Shown piece after piece: positions 14,470 through 26,074 of a stretch of DNA of 64,000 nucleotides (within the stretch, counting starts at the first letter, position 1; every line of letters begins with the position of its first letter). The stretch lies in NCBI RefSeq assembly GCF_016863195.1, contig NZ_BOOK01000018.1, forward strand, positions 62,001-126,000, in the 5' to 3' direction. Origin of the DNA: Paraplanobispora takensis. GTDB lineage: Bacteria > Actinomycetota > Actinomycetes > Streptosporangiales > Streptosporangiaceae. The position numbers and the translations under genes were made by a program. The notes under the pieces are model-generated. The model made no database searches. It saw nothing but the letters and a program-made list of their open reading frames with translations, and had not been told where the DNA came from.

Positions 14470-17400
14470 GGGGTGGTCTCCTCGAGTCTGGCCGTGACGA
14501 TCGCGCCGATCTCGGCGATCGGTCCCGGCCGGGTCATGTCCTTGTGGCTGCACGCCACGTCGTGGTTGTCGATCACGCCGCCGACGTGGGGCCGCCAGGT
14601 CTCGGCGGTGAGGGCGTCGTCGATCGTGTCGACGGTGGCGCGGAAGAACAGCACGTCGCCGTCGAACACCCGGGTGTCGAGGCCGCGCACCAGGTGGTTG
14701 GTGTTCAGGTAGAGGTCCCGCAGGGAGCGGAGGGTCTCCACCGGCAGGCCCGCCAGCGGGCTGCCCTCGCGGCGCAGCACCCCGATCGCGTCCTCCAGGG
14801 TGGAGGCGGCGTCCGGGGCGAAGCCGCCCATGGTGAGCAGCGCCTCCAGCGCCTCGGCCTCGTCGGAGACCGGCAGGTCCCGCAGTCCCTCGGCCGGATA
14901 GGCGTCCAGGACCGCCAGCAGCGCGACCTCATGCCCGGCCAGGCGCAGCTGCACGGCCATCTCCTGCGCGATGACGCCGCCGGTGGACCAGCCCAGCAGG
15001 TGGTACGGCCCGGCCGGCTGGACCGTCCGCAGCTGCTCGACGTAGTCGGCCGCCAGCTCCCGCAGCGAGGCGGGCAGCGGGTCGTGGCGGGCCTGCAGGC
15101 CGTAGATCGGCCGGTCGGGGACGTGCCGGATCAGGCCGCTGTAGCACCAGCTCAGCCCGCCCGCCGGATGCACGCAGAACAGCGGGGGCCGGGAACCGGA
15201 CTCGCGCAGCGGCAGCAGCACCGCCAGCGGGTCGGTCCGGGAGCCGCTCTCGGTGAGCGCGGCGAGCCCGGCGGGGGTGGGCGCCTCGAAGAGCGCGCCG
15301 ATGGTCGCCTCGGCGCCGAGCACCTCCTTGATCCGCGAGACCAGCCGTACGGCCAGCAGCGAGTGCCCGCCCAGGTCGAAGAAGCCGTCGTCGGGACCGA
15401 CCCTGGGCAGGTCGAGGACCTCGGCGAACAACTCGCAGAGCGTCTCCTCGCGCGGACCGGCCGGAGGCCGTCCCTCCCCGGCGGCCGCCGCGGGCGCGGG
15501 CAGCGCCTTGCGGTCGAGCTTGCCGTTGACGGTCAGCGGCAGCTCCGCCACCTCGACGATCGCCGAGGGCACCATGTGGTCGGGCAGCGACCGGGCCGCG
15601 AACCTGCGCAGCTCCGCCGGGTCCGTGACGCCCTGCCCGGCCGCGGCCTCCCGCGTCCGCGGAGCCTCCGGGGCGGCGGGCACGACGTAGCCGACCAGGC
15701 GCTTGTCACCGGGCCGGTCCTCGCGGACGATCACCGCGGCCTGGGCCACCGAGGGGTGGACCAGCAGCGCGGCCTCGATCTCGCCCGGCTCGATCCGGAA
15801 CCCGCGGACCTTGACCTGCTGGTCGGCGCGGCCGACGTAGTCCAGGACGCCGTCCGGCCGCCGGCGGGCCAGGTCGCCCGAGCGGTACATGCGGGAGCCG
15901 GGCGGGCCGTAGGGGTCGGCGACGAAACGCTCGGCGGTCAGCCCGGGACGCCCGAGGTAACCGCGGGCCAGGCCGTCCCCGGCCACGTACATCTCGCCCA
16001 CCACTCCCGGCGGGACCGGCTGCAGGGCGTCGTCCAGCAGATAGACCCGCAGGTCGGGGATGCCCCGGCCGATCAGGCTGCCCTCCCGGTGGTCCGGGGA
16101 GAGCGGCATGTGGGTGACGTGCACGGTCGTCTCGGTGATGCCGTACATGTTGACCAGCAGCGGGGCGTTCGGCGCCGGACCCGGGCGCGAGGAGTACGGT
16201 CGGCGGGCGTACCACCCGGCCAGCCGGGACAGCTCCAGCGCCTCCCCGCCGAACACCACGTACCGCAGCGCCAGCTCGCGCCCGTCGTCGGCCGCGGCCA
16301 GCTGGTAGAAGGCCGAGGGCGTCTGGTTGAGCACGGTGACGCGCTCGCGCTCCAGCAGGGCCAGGAAGTCCTCGGGGGACCTGCTCACCTCGTGGGGAAC
16401 CACGACCAGGCGCCCGCCGTACAGCAGCGCCCCCCACAGCTCCCACACCGAGAAGTCGAAGGCGTAGGAGTGGAACAGCGTCCACACCTCGTCCGGGCCG
16501 AAGCCGAACCAGTGGTCGGTGGCCGACAGCAGCCGGACCACGTTGTGGTGCGAGACCATCACGCCCTTGGGGCGCCCGGTCGAGCCGGAGGTGTAGATGA
16601 CGTAGGCGGCGTTGCCGGGATCCAGCGACCGCTCGGGGTCGTGGTCGAGCCAGTCGCCGAGGTCGGCCAGCCAGCCCTCGTCCACCACGCAGACCGGTCC
16701 GGCGTCGGCGACCATGTAGGCGAGCCGGTCGGCCGGGTAGGTGGGGTCCAGCGGCAGATAGGCCGCCCCCGCCTTGACCACCGCCAGCAGCGCGACGACC
16801 AGGTCCGCCGAGCGGGGCAGCGACAGCGCCACGACGGCCTCCGGCCGCGCCCCGTGCGCGATGAGCTTGTGCGCCAGCCGGTTGGCCCGCGCGTTCAGCT
16901 CGGCGTAGGTGAGGTTCTCCACGGCGATCGCGTACGGCGTGCGCCGCGCCTGGGCCTCGAACAGGTCCGGCAGGGTCGCGCCGGGCTCGCTGACCAGGTC
17001 GCCGTTCCACTCCTCGATCAGCGTCCGGCGCTCGGCCTCCTCCAAGATGTCGATCCTGCCGATCGGCGTGGAGGGGTCGGCGACGGCCTGCGACAGCAGG
17101 CGCACCAGCCGCCCGGCGACGCCGCGGGCCGTGGCCCGGTCGAACAGGTCGGTGCTGTACTCCAGGAAGCCCGTGCCGGTCGTGTCGAGGTTGAGGGTCA
17201 GGTCGAACTTGGCGGTGCCGGTGTGCACGACCTCCACCCCCGGGGCGGGGGCGTCGGTGTGCACCAGCATCACCTGGAACAGCGGGTGCCGGTTGCGGGC
17301 CCGCGGCGGGTTGAGGACCTCCACCAACCGGTCGAACGGCAGGCCCGCGTGGTCGAAGGCGGCCAGGTCGGCGGCCTTGACCCGCTCCAGCAGCTCGGCG

Positions 17401-20400
17401 AAGGACGGGTCGCCCGAGGTGTCGGCGCGCAGCACGAGCGTGTTGACGAAGAACCCGACGGCGTCGTCCAGTGCGCTGTCCTCGCGGCCCGCGACCGGCG
17501 TGCCGACCGGGATGTCCGTACCCGCGCCGAGCCGGGTGAGCAGCGCCGCGAGCGCGGCGTGCAGCACCATGAAGACGCTCGTGCGGCTCGTGCGGGCCAG
17601 CCCCTCGACCGCGGCCATGAGATCGGGGTCCAGCGTGAGGGGGATCGTGCCGCCCGCGCCGCTCGACACCGCGGGCCGCGGGCGGTCGGCCGGCAGCTCC
17701 AGCCGGTCGGGCAGGTCGGCCAGCGCCGCGGTCCAGTGGCCGAGGTCGGCGTCGGGCAGCTCGCGCTGCCAGAGCGCGTAGTCGGCGTACTGCACCGGCA
17801 GCGGCTCGAAGGCGGGGGCCGTGCCCGCCCGGCGGGCCTCGTAGGCGGCCAGCAGGTCGCGCACGAGCGGACCGGTGGACCAGCCGTCGCCGGCGATGTG
17901 GTGCAGGACCATCATGAGCACGTGCTCCTGCGCGCCCAGCCGCAGCAGGTGGGCGCGGAACGGGGGCTCCTGCGCCAGTTCGAACCCGCGCCGCACGATC
18001 GTCCGCATGGCCTCGGCCGGGTCGTCGGGCTGCCAGACCGGCAGGGGCACCGGTCCCGGGTCCAGGATGTGCTGGCGGGGCACGCCGTCCCGCTCGGGGA
18101 AGACGGTGCGCAGGATCTCGTGCCTGGCCACGACGTCACCGAGGGCGGCGCGCAGCGCGTCGCGGTCCATCGGCCCGTCCAGCCGGACGGCGAGCGGGAT
18201 GTTGTAGGTCGGGTTCGGGCCCTCGATCCGGTACAGGAACCACAGCCGGGCCTGCGCGGACGACAGCGGGATCTCCTCGGGCCGGGTACGGCGCCGCAGC
18301 GCGGGCCGCACGGCGTGGCCCTCGGGCAGCCGGGCGGCCAGCCCGGCCGGCGTGGGCGTCTCGAAGATCGAGGCGATCGGCACGCGGACACCGAGCGACT
18401 CCCGGACGCGCACCGCCAGCCGCGCCGCGAGCAGCGAGTGGCCGCCCAGCTCGAAGAAGCCGTCGTCGGCGCCGACCCGGGGCAGCCCGAGCACCTCGGC
18501 GAAGAGCGTGCACAGCGCGCGCTCCACGGGACCCTCGGCCTCCCGTCCCGGTCGCGCGGTCACCTGCGGGTCGGGCAGCGCGGCCCGGTCCAGCTTCCCG
18601 TTCGGCGTGCGCGGCAGCGCCTCCAGCCAGGTGATCGACGAGGGCACCATCCCGGCGGGCAGCCGTACGGCGGCGAACTCCAGCACCTCGGCGGCCCCGT
18701 CCGGCGTCTCCGCGGCCGGGACCGCGTAGGCGGCCAGCCGCTCCCCGCGTACGGCCACGGCCGCGGCGGCGACGCCGGGGTGCTCCTCCAGCACGGCCTC
18801 GATCTCGCCGGGCTCGATCCGGACGCCGCGCACCTTGACCTGGTCGTCGGCCCGGCCGAGCAGCTCCAGCCGCCCGGCGGCGGTCCAGCGGGCCCGGTCG
18901 CCGGTCCGGTACAGGCGGGAGCCCCCCGGGCCGGCCACGAACCGCTCGGCGGTCAGTTCCGGGCGGCCCAGATAGCCCAGGGCCAGCCCGTCCCCGGACA
19001 GGTACAGCTCGCCCGCGACGCCGGGCGGGGCCGGCTGCAGGGCGTGGTCGAGCACGTGGGCGCGGGTGCCGGAGGTGGGCCCCTCGGTGCCGTCGCCGAG
19101 CCAGGTGTAGGCGTCGACGGCGGCCTCGGTGGGACCGTAGTGGTTGACCGCGAGGGTGCTCTCGCGGAGCCTGCGCCACAGGGACTCCGGTACGGCCTCG
19201 CCGCCGACGACCACGATCCTGGGCGGCGCCGCCAGCAGGGCGGGCATCTCCTTCAGGTGGGACGGGGTCAGGTCGAGATAGTCGATCCCGCGCTCGCGGA
19301 CGTAGGCGGTCAGCGCGTCGGGGTCGCGGTAGGTGTCGTCGTCGAGCAGGTGCAGCTCGTGCCCGCCGATCATCCAGAGCACCGGGTCGAGGGAGGCGTC
19401 GAAGGAGAACGACGCGGTGTGCGCGACCCGCAGCCGCTCGCCCGCCGGGAACAGCCGCTCGCGGTGGCCGGCCAGAAGGGCGGCCAGACCCCGGTGGGTG
19501 GCCACCACGCCCTTGGGCCGCCCGGTCGAGCCGGAGGTGTAGATGACGTAGGCGGGGTCGTCCGGGCGGGGGAGCGCGAGCACGCCCGTGTCCCGGGCGC
19601 CGCCGGTTCCGGCCGCGTTCCAGGCGCCGGACACGAGGGCGCCGCCGGTTCCGGCCGCGTTCCGGGTGCCGGGTGCGAGGGCCTCACCGGTGTCGGGGGT
19701 GCTCTCGGCGGCGATCCACTCGGGGGTGACCACGATCGCCGGCCGGGCGTCGGCCAGCATGAACTCCCGCCGGTCGGCGGGATAGGCGGGGTCGATCGGC
19801 AGGAACGCCGCACCGCTCTTCAGTACGGCGAGCAGTGCCACGACCAGGTCGGCCGAGCGGGGCAGCTCCAGCGCCACGATCCGGCCGGGGCCCGCGCCCC
19901 GCGCGAGCAGCCGCCGGGCCAGCCGGTCGGCCCGCCCGCCCAGCTCCCCGAAGGTCAGCGACTCCGTCCCGCAGGTCAGCGCGGTCTCACCGGGCGTCAG
20001 CCGGATCCGCTCGCCGAGGACCTCGACCACGGTCGGCGGGACGGGCGGGACCGCGGCGGCCCGGGCGCCGGTGAGCTCCACGGGCCGTGATCCCGTAGGC
20101 CGTGACTCCGCGAGCGGCGAGTCCGTGAACCGGGATCCCGGGGGCAGGGCCGCCTCGTCGTCCTCGGTGAGCAGGGACAGCCGGCCGATCGGGGTGTCCG
20201 GCGGGGTGAGGGCCAGGGAGGTCAGGAACCGGGCCAGCCGGCGGGCGTGGACGGCGAGGTCCTCGCGCGAGTACAGGGCGGCGTTGCCGTCCAGTTCGAG
20301 GGTGAGCCGGTCGCCGTCGAGCAGGAGGGCGACGGCCAGGTCGTCGACGGGGCCGGCGGCGAGGTTGCGGACCGCGGCCGAGGCCCCGGCGAACTTCACG

Positions 20401-21539
20401 TCGGCGCCGAAGGGCTTGATGTTGAGCAGCGGGCCGAACAGGGCCCGCGAGCTCCCGGACAGGCCGAGGTCGCGGCGCAGGTCCTCGATCCGGTAGCGGG
20501 AGTGGCGGCGGGCCTCGGCGACCCGCCGGGCCGCCTGGCCGACCAGGTCGCCGAGCCGGACGTCCGGGCGCACGCCGAGCCGCAGGGGCAGCACGTTGAC
20601 CGTCAGGCAGGGCACCCGCAGGGCGGCGCCGGAGCGGTTCATCAGCGGCAGGCCGATCAGGACGTCGGTGGTCCCGGTGAGCCGTCCGAGATAGACGGCC
20701 AGCCCGGCGGCGGCCACGTCGGCCCAGGTCGCGCGGGCCTCGCGGGCGAGCGGCTCCCAGTGCCCGGTGGCGGGCAGCGCCTCGCGGTGCCGTACGACCT
20801 CCCGCGCGGACATCGCCGGCACCCCGGCCAGGCCCGCCGGCTCGGGGGCGCCGGCCATGCGGTCGAGCCAGTAGGCGCGGTCGCGCGCGTGGCGTTCGGA
20901 GTCGCGGTAGGCAGCCTCCTCCTCCAGCACGGGCAGCAGGCCGCCGAACGGGCTCGGCCCGGGCGGCAGGCCCTCCACCAGCGCGCTGTAGATCTCCGCC
21001 ACCCGGTCGACCAGCATCGTCAGCGCGTAGGCGTCGATCAGGATGTGGTGCGCGCGCAGGTACCAGACGAAGTGGTCCTCGGCCAGGCGGATCAGGGCGT
21101 GACCGGACAGCGGGCCGGTCACCACGTCCACCGGCGTCCGCACGTCGGCGCGGATCCACTGCCCGGCCGCGGCCTCGGGGTCGGCCTCGCCGCGCAGGTC
21201 GAGGACGGTGACGGAGTCGCGCAGCGAGTCGCACTCCGGCAGGTACTGGGCGGGCTCCTCGGTGAAGCGCAGGCGCAGCGGCTCGGCCTCGGCCAGGCCG
21301 CGCCGCAGCGCGCGTTCGAGCACGGCCGGGTCGACGGGACCGCGGATGTCGACGCGGTCGGCGGTGTTGTAGACGGGGTTGTCCGGGTCCAGCCGCTGGG
21401 CGAACCAGATCCCCGCCTGCGCTCCGGTGAGCGGGAACGTCTCGGAGGGCGGGCCCGCGAACCCGGCGGGCAGGGGGGCGACGCCCTGCCCGCCGGGGGC
21501 GCTCCCCGTCCCGGCGGGCGCGGGGGTCTCGGATCTCAT
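14466..21539 (-). CDS. dhbF: Two-module catecholate NRPS, C-A-T-C-A-T-TE (DhbF-like)
   Basis: A 2357-residue synthetase. Module 1 has a starter-type C domain (HHILIDAY near residue 163), an A domain (YTSGSTG near 665) and a carrier (GGHS near 1034). Module 2 has C (HHIAGDGWS near 1214), A (YTSGSTG near 1649) and carrier (2059). It ends in a thioesterase with GWSTGG near 2184. Read against GrsA, the A2 pocket is DFWNVGMVHK, one conservative change from the threonine code. A1 reads DADDVGHVDK, whose acids at positions 3 and 4 suggest a basic substrate such as Arg, Lys or Orn. The C domain would accept DHB from the free carrier protein. The TE probably oligomerises and cyclises Thr esters. Confidence 0.92.
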   Translation of the reverse strand: MRSETPAPAGTGSAPGGQGVAPLPAGFAGPPSETFPLTGAQAGIWFAQRLDPDNPVYNTADRVDIRGPVDPAVLERALRRGLAEAEPLRLRFTEEPAQYLPECDSLRDSVTVLDLRGEADPEAAAGQWIRADVRTPVDVVTGPLSGHALIRLAEDHFVWYLRAHHILIDAYALTMLVDRVAEIYSALVEGLPPGPSPFGGLLPVLEEEAAYRDSERHARDRAYWLDRMAGAPEPAGLAGVPAMSAREVVRHREALPATGHWEPLAREARATWADVAAAGLAVYLGRLTGTTDVLIGLPLMNRSGAALRVPCLTVNVLPLRLGVRPDVRLGDLVGQAARRVAEARRHSRYRIEDLRRDLGLSGSSRALFGPLLNIKPFGADVKFAGASAAVRNLAAGPVDDLAVALLLDGDRLTLELDGNAALYSREDLAVHARRLARFLTSLALTPPDTPIGRLSLLTEDDEAALPPGSRFTDSPLAESRPTGSRPVELTGARAAAVPPVPPTVVEVLGERIRLTPGETALTCGTESLTFGELGGRADRLARRLLARGAGPGRIVALELPRSADLVVALLAVLKSGAAFLPIDPAYPADRREFMLADARPAIVVTPEWIAAESTPDTGEALAPGTRNAAGTGGALVSGAWNAAGTGGARDTGVLALPRPDDPAYVIYTSGSTGRPKGVVATHRGLAALLAGHRERLFPAGERLRVAHTASFSFDASLDPVLWMIGGHELHLLDDDTYRDPDALTAYVRERGIDYLDLTPSHLKEMPALLAAPPRIVVVGGEAVPESLWRRLRESTLAVNHYGPTEAAVDAYTWLGDGTEGPTSGTRAHVLDHALQPAPPGVAGELYLSGDGLALGYLGRPELTAERFVAGPGGSRLYRTGDRARWTAAGRLELLGRADDQVKVRGVRIEPGEIEAVLEEHPGVAAAAVAVRGERLAAYAVPAAETPDGAAEVLEFAAVRLPAGMVPSSITWLEALPRTPNGKLDRAALPDPQVTARPGREAEGPVERALCTLFAEVLGLPRVGADDGFFELGGHSLLAARLAVRVRESLGVRVPIASIFETPTPAGLAARLPEGHAVRPALRRRTRPEEIPLSSAQARLWFLYRIEGPNPTYNIPLAVRLDGPMDRDALRAALGDVVARHEILRTVFPERDGVPRQHILDPGPVPLPVWQPDDPAEAMRTIVRRGFELAQEPPFRAHLLRLGAQEHVLMMVLHHIAGDGWSTGPLVRDLLAAYEARRAGTAPAFEPLPVQYADYALWQRELPDADLGHWTAALADLPDRLELPADRPRPAVSSGAGGTIPLTLDPDLMAAVEGLARTSRTSVFMVLHAALAALLTRLGAGTDIPVGTPVAGREDSALDDAVGFFVNTLVLRADTSGDPSFAELLERVKAADLAAFDHAGLPFDRLVEVLNPPRARNRHPLFQVMLVHTDAPAPGVEVVHTGTAKFDLTLNLDTTGTGFLEYSTDLFDRATARGVAGRLVRLLSQAVADPSTPIGRIDILEEAERRTLIEEWNGDLVSEPGATLPDLFEAQARRTPYAIAVENLTYAELNARANRLAHKLIAHGARPEAVVALSLPRSADLVVALLAVVKAGAAYLPLDPTYPADRLAYMVADAGPVCVVDEGWLADLGDWLDHDPERSLDPGNAAYVIYTSGSTGRPKGVMVSHHNVVRLLSATDHWFGFGPDEVWTLFHSYAFDFSVWELWGALLYGGRLVVVPHEVSRSPEDFLALLERERVTVLNQTPSAFYQLAAADDGRELALRYVVFGGEALELSRLAGWYARRPYSSRPGPAPNAPLLVNMYGITETTVHVTHMPLSPDHREGSLIGRGIPDLRVYLLDDALQPVPPGVVGEMYVAGDGLARGYLGRPGLTAERFVADPYGPPGSRMYRSGDLARRRPDGVLDYVGRADQQVKVRGFRIEPGEIEAALLVHPSVAQAAVIVREDRPGDKRLVGYVVPAAPEAPRTREAAAGQGVTDPAELRRFAARSLPDHMVPSAIVEVAELPLTVNGKLDRKALPAPAAAAGEGRPPAGPREETLCELFAEVLDLPRVGPDDGFFDLGGHSLLAVRLVSRIKEVLGAEATIGALFEAPTPAGLAALTESGSRTDPLAVLLPLRESGSRPPLFCVHPAGGLSWCYSGLIRHVPDRPIYGLQARHDPLPASLRELAADYVEQLRTVQPAGPYHLLGWSTGGVIAQEMAVQLRLAGHEVALLAVLDAYPAEGLRDLPVSDEAEALEALLTMGGFAPDAASTLEDAIGVLRREGSPLAGLPVETLRSLRDLYLNTNHLVRGLDTRVFDGDVLFFRATVDTIDDALTAETWRPHVGGVIDNHDVACSHKDMTRPGPIAEIGAIVTARLEETTP
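19597..19680. repeat. Two 42-bp tandem copies inside the NRPS A1 domain
   Basis: A 42-bp unit occurs twice with few mismatches. It encodes two near copies of a 14-residue Gly/Ala/Thr stretch just before the A3 motif of the first adenylation domain. The length keeps the frame. It looks like a recent in-frame duplication in a surface loop. Confidence 0.85.
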
Positions 21540-21754
21540 CCCAGCAGCTCCGCCCAGGCCGCGACGGTGGGCTTCTCCACCAGGTCGGGGAAGCCGATCT
21601 CGCGGCCATCGCGGCGCCAGCGCTCGATGAGCGTCATCACCCTGATCGAGTCCAGCCCGGCGTCGATGAGGTTCTCCTCGAAGCCCAGCTCCTCGGGGTC
21701 GACGTAGAGCAGCTCGGCGATCTCGGCGCGCAGCCGTACGGCCGTCTCAGACAC
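21536..21754 (-). CDS. Stand-alone aryl carrier protein
   Basis: A 72-residue carrier with the aryl-carrier motif [18 protein letters not shown]; Ser in LDSIR takes the phosphopantetheine arm. In EntB and DhbB this domain is fused to the isochorismatase. Here it is separate but encoded immediately after it, with an 8-base overlap, and it overlaps the NRPS start by 4 bases. DhbE would load it with 2,3-dihydroxybenzoate for the first C domain of the NRPS. The start is GTG at 21754. Confidence 0.9.
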   Translation of the reverse strand: MSETAVRLRAEIAELLYVDPEELGFEENLIDAGLDSIRVMTLIERWRRDGREIGFPDLVEKPTVAAWAELLG

Positions 21755-22403
21755 CGGCCACCTCCTGGGCGAGCGCCCGGCTGACCTGCCGGGTGGTGAC
21801 GGTGACCGCGCAGCGCTCGGCGGCGTAGGTGAGCGCCATGCGGTGGTGGTCGGCGGAGAAGTCGGCCACGGCGTCGGCGACCACGAAGGTCTGCACGTCG
21901 CGCATGAACGCCTCGCAGGCGGTCATCAGCACGCCGATGTGCGCGTAGATCCCGCAGATGACGAGCTGGTCGCGGCCCTGGGCGGCCATCAGCTCGGCCA
22001 GGCCGGTCCGCTGGTAGGCGCTGTAGCGCCACTTGGTGAGCAGCACGTCGCCCGGGCGCGGGGCGAGCTCGTCGACGATCTGGGCCTCCTGCGGGTCGTG
22101 GCCGATGCCGCCGCCCCAGAAGTCCAGCAGCAGGCCGCGCTCCTCGGTGCTCTGCCCGCCGGGCTGCGCCGAGTAGACGACGGGCACGCCGAGGTCGGCG
22201 CAGCGCTCGCGCAGCGCCAGGACGTTGGACATCAGCTCGACCAGCGGCGACTGCCCGGGGGTGAAGGCGCGCAGGAAGTAGTTCTGCATGTCGTGGACGA
22301 GCAGGACGGTACGGCGCGGGTCCGGGCGCCACCCGACCCGGTTGGCGGGCAGGTCGCTCGGCATCGGGTACGGCTGGATCGGGGGGATCGCCATGATCGT
22401 CAT
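21747..22403 (-). CDS. dhbB: Isochorismatase (2,3-dihydro-2,3-DHB synthase)
   Basis: A 218-residue isochorismatase hydrolase lacking the carrier domain of EntB/DhbB. The catalytic Asp lies in [14 protein letters not shown] and the Lys in [10 protein letters not shown]; the cis-peptide region [19 protein letters not shown] is typical. It cleaves the enol-pyruvate ether of isochorismate in the second step of DHB synthesis. I start at the ATG at 22403, which overlaps the dhbE stop (ATGA); a second ATG nine bases on is possible. It follows dhbE and precedes the carrier gene. Confidence 0.92.
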   Translation of the reverse strand: MTIMAIPPIQPYPMPSDLPANRVGWRPDPRRTVLLVHDMQNYFLRAFTPGQSPLVELMSNVLALRERCADLGVPVVYSAQPGGQSTEERGLLLDFWGGGIGHDPQEAQIVDELAPRPGDVLLTKWRYSAYQRTGLAELMAAQGRDQLVICGIYAHIGVLMTACEAFMRDVQTFVVADAVADFSADHHRMALTYAAERCAVTVTTRQVSRALAQEVAGV

Positions 22404-23911
22404 GTCCTTTCGCGGAGGTGGCGCTTGCTGACCTTGCCGACCGCGGTCTGCGGGAAGGCGTCGACGAACTCGAACCGGTCGGGGATCTTGAATGCGGCGA
22501 TGCCGCGGTCGCGCAGGAAGGCCCGCAGCTCGCCCTTGGCCGGAGCCTCGCCCTTGCAGATGAGGTAGGCGCAGGAGCGCTCGCCGAGATAGGGGTCGGG
22601 GACGGCGACCACGCTCGCGTCGTGGATCGCCGGGTGGGCCAGCAGGTGGTTCTCGATCTCCTCCGCGGCGATCTTGTCGCCGCCCCGGTTGATCTGGTCC
22701 TTGGCCCGGCCCTCGACGACGAGGTACCCGTCGGGCCTGCGCCGGACGATGTCGCCGGTCCGGTAGAAGCCGTCGGGGGTGAAGGCGATCTTGTTGTGCT
22801 CCTCGGCCCGCCAGTAACCGCGGATGGTGTACGGCCCGCGGGTCAGCAGGTGGCCGTGGTCGGTCTCGCGGTCGTCGTCGTCCACGATGAGGATCTCGTC
22901 GTCGGGCGAGATGGGGCGGCCCTGGGTGGAGACGACGACCTCCTCGGGGTCGTCCAGCCGGGTGTAGTTGACCAGTCCCTCGGCCATGCCGAAGACCTGC
23001 TGCAGCGTGCAGCCCAGCTCGGGCCCGACCCGTTTGGCCGCCTCCGCGCTGAACTTCGCCCCGCCCACCTGGAGCACCTCCAGACTGGACAGGTCGTGCC
23101 CGCCGTTCGCGGCGGCGTCCAGCCAGACCAGCGCGAGCGGCGGGACCAGGGCGGTGATGGTGACCCGCTCCCGTTCGACCAGCGGGAAGCAGGTGCCGGG
23201 GCTGGGGTCGGGCGCCATGACGCTGGCGGCCCCCGCGCTGAGCGCGCCGAACACTCCGGGCGAGCTCATCGGGAAGTTGTGCGCGGCCGGCAGCGCGCAC
23301 AGGTAGACGCTGTCCGGGGTCAGCTCGCAGATCTCCGCGCTGGCCCGGAAGCTGTAGATGTAGTCGTCGTGGGTCCGGGGGATCAGCTTGGGCAGGCCGG
23401 TGCTGCCGCCGGACAGCTGCAGGAACGCCACGTCCCCCGGGGAGGGCTCGGGCAGCTCGACCGGGTCGGCCTCGGGCAGTTGCCCCAGGACGAGGGCGGG
23501 GGTGTCCGGGGCCAGCCCCCGGTGCTCCTCGTCGGGGCAGATGTAGGCGACGGCCTCGGTGAACTCGCAGAAGTAGGAGATCTCCGCGGAGCGGTGCGCC
23601 GGCAGCGCGAACACCGGCCAGGCGCCGATGCGGAACAGCGCGAAGCAGACCTGGTAGAACTCGGGCACGTTCGGCAGCTGCACGACGACGCGGTCGCCGC
23701 GCCGGACGCCGAAGGCGTGCAGTCCCGCGGCGAGCCGGTCGGCCCGCTCGTCCAGGTCGCGGAAGCTCCAGCGGGCGCCGGAGGCCCCGTCGACCAGCGC
23801 GGGGCGGGAGCCGTACCGGGCGGCCAGGTCGCCCAGCATGCGCCCGAAGGTCTCTGCCCGCCAGTAGCCGGCGGCCCGGTAGCGGGCGGCGACGTCCTCA
23901 GGCCAGTGCAT
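22400..23911 (-). CDS. dhbE: 2,3-dihydroxybenzoate-AMP ligase
   Basis: A 503-residue ANL-family adenylating enzyme. The P-loop is [17 protein letters not shown], followed by [14 protein letters not shown] (A5), YRTGD (A7), [14 protein letters not shown] (A8) and the catalytic Lys in [11 protein letters not shown] (A10). The N-terminus ([15 protein letters not shown]) is characteristic of EntE/DhbE. It activates DHB with ATP and transfers it to the aryl carrier protein. The start overlaps the dhbC stop by 14 bases and the stop overlaps dhbB, so the order dhbC-dhbE-dhbB is translationally coupled. Confidence 0.95.
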   Translation of the reverse strand: MHWPEDVAARYRAAGYWRAETFGRMLGDLAARYGSRPALVDGASGARWSFRDLDERADRLAAGLHAFGVRRGDRVVVQLPNVPEFYQVCFALFRIGAWPVFALPAHRSAEISYFCEFTEAVAYICPDEEHRGLAPDTPALVLGQLPEADPVELPEPSPGDVAFLQLSGGSTGLPKLIPRTHDDYIYSFRASAEICELTPDSVYLCALPAAHNFPMSSPGVFGALSAGAASVMAPDPSPGTCFPLVERERVTITALVPPLALVWLDAAANGGHDLSSLEVLQVGGAKFSAEAAKRVGPELGCTLQQVFGMAEGLVNYTRLDDPEEVVVSTQGRPISPDDEILIVDDDDRETDHGHLLTRGPYTIRGYWRAEEHNKIAFTPDGFYRTGDIVRRRPDGYLVVEGRAKDQINRGGDKIAAEEIENHLLAHPAIHDASVVAVPDPYLGERSCAYLICKGEAPAKGELRAFLRDRGIAAFKIPDRFEFVDAFPQTAVGKVSKRHLRERT

Positions 23912-25019
23912 CGCCGCTCACCCCCAGCGCGTGCAGCATGGTGCGGAACTTGGCGGAGGTCTCGGCGAGCTCGCGGCCGGGATCGGAGCCGATCACGATG
24001 CCGGCGCCCGCGTACAGCCGCAGCGTGCGCTCCGCCACCTCGGCGCAGCGGATGGCCACCGCCCACTCGCCGTCGCCGGTCGCGTCGGTCCAGCCGACCA
24101 CGCCGCTGTAGAAGCCCCGGTCGAACGGCTCCAGCTCCTCGATCGCCTGCCGGGCCGCTTCCCGGGGCGTCCCGCACACGGCGGGGGTGGGGTGCAGCGC
24201 GCGGGCGAGGGCGAGGGCGGGGACGTCGGGGTCGCGCAGCACGCCGGTGACGCGCGTGGACAGGTGCCACATCGTCTCGGTGGAGGTCAGCTCCGGCGCG
24301 GCGGGCACGTGCAGCTCGGCGCAGTACGGCTCCAGCGCCCCGGCCACCGCGTCCACCACCAGGCGGTGCTCGTGCAGGTCCTTGGCCGAGGCGGACAGCG
24401 CCTCGGCCCTGCGGCGGTCCTCGGCGGGGTCGGCGCTGCGGGCGGCCGAACCGGCCAGCGGGTTGGAGATCACACTCCGTCCCCGGCGGGAGACGAGCAG
24501 CTCGGGGCTGGCGCCGACGAGCGCGCGCCCGCCGGGCAGCGGGGCGGCGAAGCAGTGGCCGTGACCGAGGAGGGGGCGCAGCAGGGCGTGCGGGTCGAGG
24601 GGGCCGTCGGAGACGAGTTCGAGCGTCCTGGCGAGTACCACCTTGTCGAGGCGACCGGCCTCCATGTCCTCCAGCGCGCGCCGTACCGCCTTGAGGTAGT
24701 CGTCGGGATGCGGGACGGGCCGCATCCGCCAGCCGCCGGGCCCGGAGGCCGCGGCCGGGGCGCAGGGTCCCACCGGCCCCGACCAGGAGGCGGCCTCCGG
24801 GACGATCAGGCCGGCCGCGCCGCCGAACCCGATCGCCCCGGCCGCCACCTCGTCCGGGCCGAGCGCCGTGGCCACCCGCTCGGCCAGGGTGGCGAGGTCG
24901 CCGCCGACGACGGCGCGCGTGCCGCGGGTCAGCAGCGTGCCGCCGGATGAGGAGAAGAACACCGACTCGCCGTGTTCGTACCCCGCGAGGGGGTCCACAG
25001 CGGTTGTCAGCAGTGGCAT
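23898..25019 (-). CDS. dhbC: Isochorismate synthase
   Basis: A 373-residue chorismate-utilising enzyme that converts chorismate to isochorismate, the first step to DHB. Family motifs are present: [13 protein letters not shown] with the general-base Lys, [30 protein letters not shown], and [10 protein letters not shown] followed by [12 protein letters not shown]. Length and order match EntC/DhbC rather than anthranilate or salicylate synthases, and the neighbours dhbA, dhbE and dhbB support isochorismate synthase. It starts 15 bases after dhbA. Confidence 0.93.
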   Translation of the reverse strand: MPLLTTAVDPLAGYEHGESVFFSSSGGTLLTRGTRAVVGGDLATLAERVATALGPDEVAAGAIGFGGAAGLIVPEAASWSGPVGPCAPAAASGPGGWRMRPVPHPDDYLKAVRRALEDMEAGRLDKVVLARTLELVSDGPLDPHALLRPLLGHGHCFAAPLPGGRALVGASPELLVSRRGRSVISNPLAGSAARSADPAEDRRRAEALSASAKDLHEHRLVVDAVAGALEPYCAELHVPAAPELTSTETMWHLSTRVTGVLRDPDVPALALARALHPTPAVCGTPREAARQAIEELEPFDRGFYSGVVGWTDATGDGEWAVAIRCAEVAERTLRLYAGAGIVIGSDPGRELAETSAKFRTMLHALGVSGDALA

Positions 25020-25034
25020 CGAAATCCAATCTGG

Positions 25035-25865
25035 TCAGGCGCGGAGAGTCGCGCCACCGTCCACCAAGAGGTCGTGCATGGTGATGTGCCTGGCCCGGTC
25101 GGAGGCCAGGAAGAGCACGGCGTCGGCGATGTCCCGGGGGTCGGCGACGCGGCCGAGGGGGATGCCGACCCGGAAGGCGGCGGGGTCGCCGCCGAGGGTG
25201 GCCTCGCGCGCGCCGGCGGGGTCGGTGCCCTCCCACAGGGCGCGCAGCATGGAGGTGTCGGTCGAGCCCGGCGAGACCACGTTGCAGCGGATCCCGTGGC
25301 GGGACAGCTCCAGCCCCAGGCACCGGGTGAACATGGACGCGGCCGCCTTGGAGGCGGCGTAGGCGGCCATGCCGATCCTCGGCACCGAGGCGGCGTTGGA
25401 CCCCACGGTGACGATCGCGCCGCGCCGCCGGGGGGTCATCCGCCGGGCCACCGCCCTGGACACGTGGAAGACACCGTCGGCGTTGACCGCGAAGGTCTGC
25501 CGCCACCGGTCGTCGGCGGTCTCCTCGACCTGGCCGGGCAGCAGCACGCCGGCGACGTTGACGAGGATGTCGACCGGTCCCAGGTCCCGTTCCACGGCCG
25601 TGACCGTCTCCTCGACCGCGGCGGGGTCCCGGACGTCGAGGGCGTACGGCACCGCACCCCCGGACGCCGCGTCCCCGGGTGCCGCGTTCTCGGATGTCGC
25701 GTCCCCGTCCGCCGGTCGCGGTGCCGGGGCCGCCTCCCGTCCGGTCGTCCACAGGTCGGCGGCGGCGACCCGCGCCCCCGCCTCGGTCAGGGCCTCGCAC
25801 ACCGCCGCCCCGATGCCTCGCGCCGCGCCGGTCACCAGGGCGACCCGGCCTACGATCCCGTCCAC
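25035..25865 (-). CDS. dhbA: 2,3-dihydro-2,3-dihydroxybenzoate dehydrogenase
   Basis: A 276-residue short-chain dehydrogenase. The NAD site is [11 protein letters not shown], then NVAGV, and the catalytic Ser-Tyr-Lys lies in [22 protein letters not shown]. It oxidises dihydro-DHB to 2,3-dihydroxybenzoate with NAD. A 25-residue Ala/Gly/Asp-rich insert (about residues 44-70) that EntA lacks sits between strands 2 and 3 and looks repeat-derived. I start at GTG 25865, which has GGAAGGCGAGGA upstream; a TTG 18 bases earlier is less likely. It is the first gene of the siderophore operon and lies directly behind two iron boxes. Confidence 0.92.
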   Translation of the reverse strand: MDGIVGRVALVTGAARGIGAAVCEALTEAGARVAAADLWTTGREAAPAPRPADGDATSENAAPGDAASGGAVPYALDVRDPAAVEETVTAVERDLGPVDILVNVAGVLLPGQVEETADDRWRQTFAVNADGVFHVSRAVARRMTPRRRGAIVTVGSNAASVPRIGMAAYAASKAAASMFTRCLGLELSRHGIRCNVVSPGSTDTSMLRALWEGTDPAGAREATLGGDPAAFRVGIPLGRVADPRDIADAVLFLASDRARHITMHDLLVDGGATLRA

Positions 25866-25879
25866 TCCTCGCCTTCCGC

Positions 25880-25945
25880 TCAAATTAGGTAAACCTAAAT
25901 TAGGTTAGCCTTGCCTAATTTGATACGTTCACGATGATCTGTCAA
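25880..25945 (-). promoter_or_regulatory. dhb operon promoter with two tandem iron boxes
   Basis: Box TTAGGTTAGCCTTGCCTAA (25900-25918) matches the DtxR/IdeR consensus at about 16 of 19 positions. A second, weaker box (25880-25898, about 14 of 19) follows with centres 20 bp apart, the same spacing as at 6511-6549. On the minus strand a perfect TTGACA -35 lies at 25940-25945; the -10 is not obvious but would fall inside the first box. Iron should repress the whole operon. Confidence 0.8.
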
Positions 25946-26074
25946 GCCGGATCTCTGACAGGTGGGCTCCGGTGCTGGTGAGGGCGTGGGTAAGCGATCC
26001 GGCGCGCGGAGAACGGCACGGGGAGAGGTGTCGGAGCTGCTCGTGAGGGGTGAAGCGGCCGCCCGTAAAGCGGG

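Noticed and set aside
14544-20090. A very long open frame on the plus strand opposite the siderophore NRPS
   Set aside because: It is the antisense shadow of a strongly supported NRPS. The translation is Gly/Arg/Val/Gln-rich with no domain, as expected from GC-rich codon bias.
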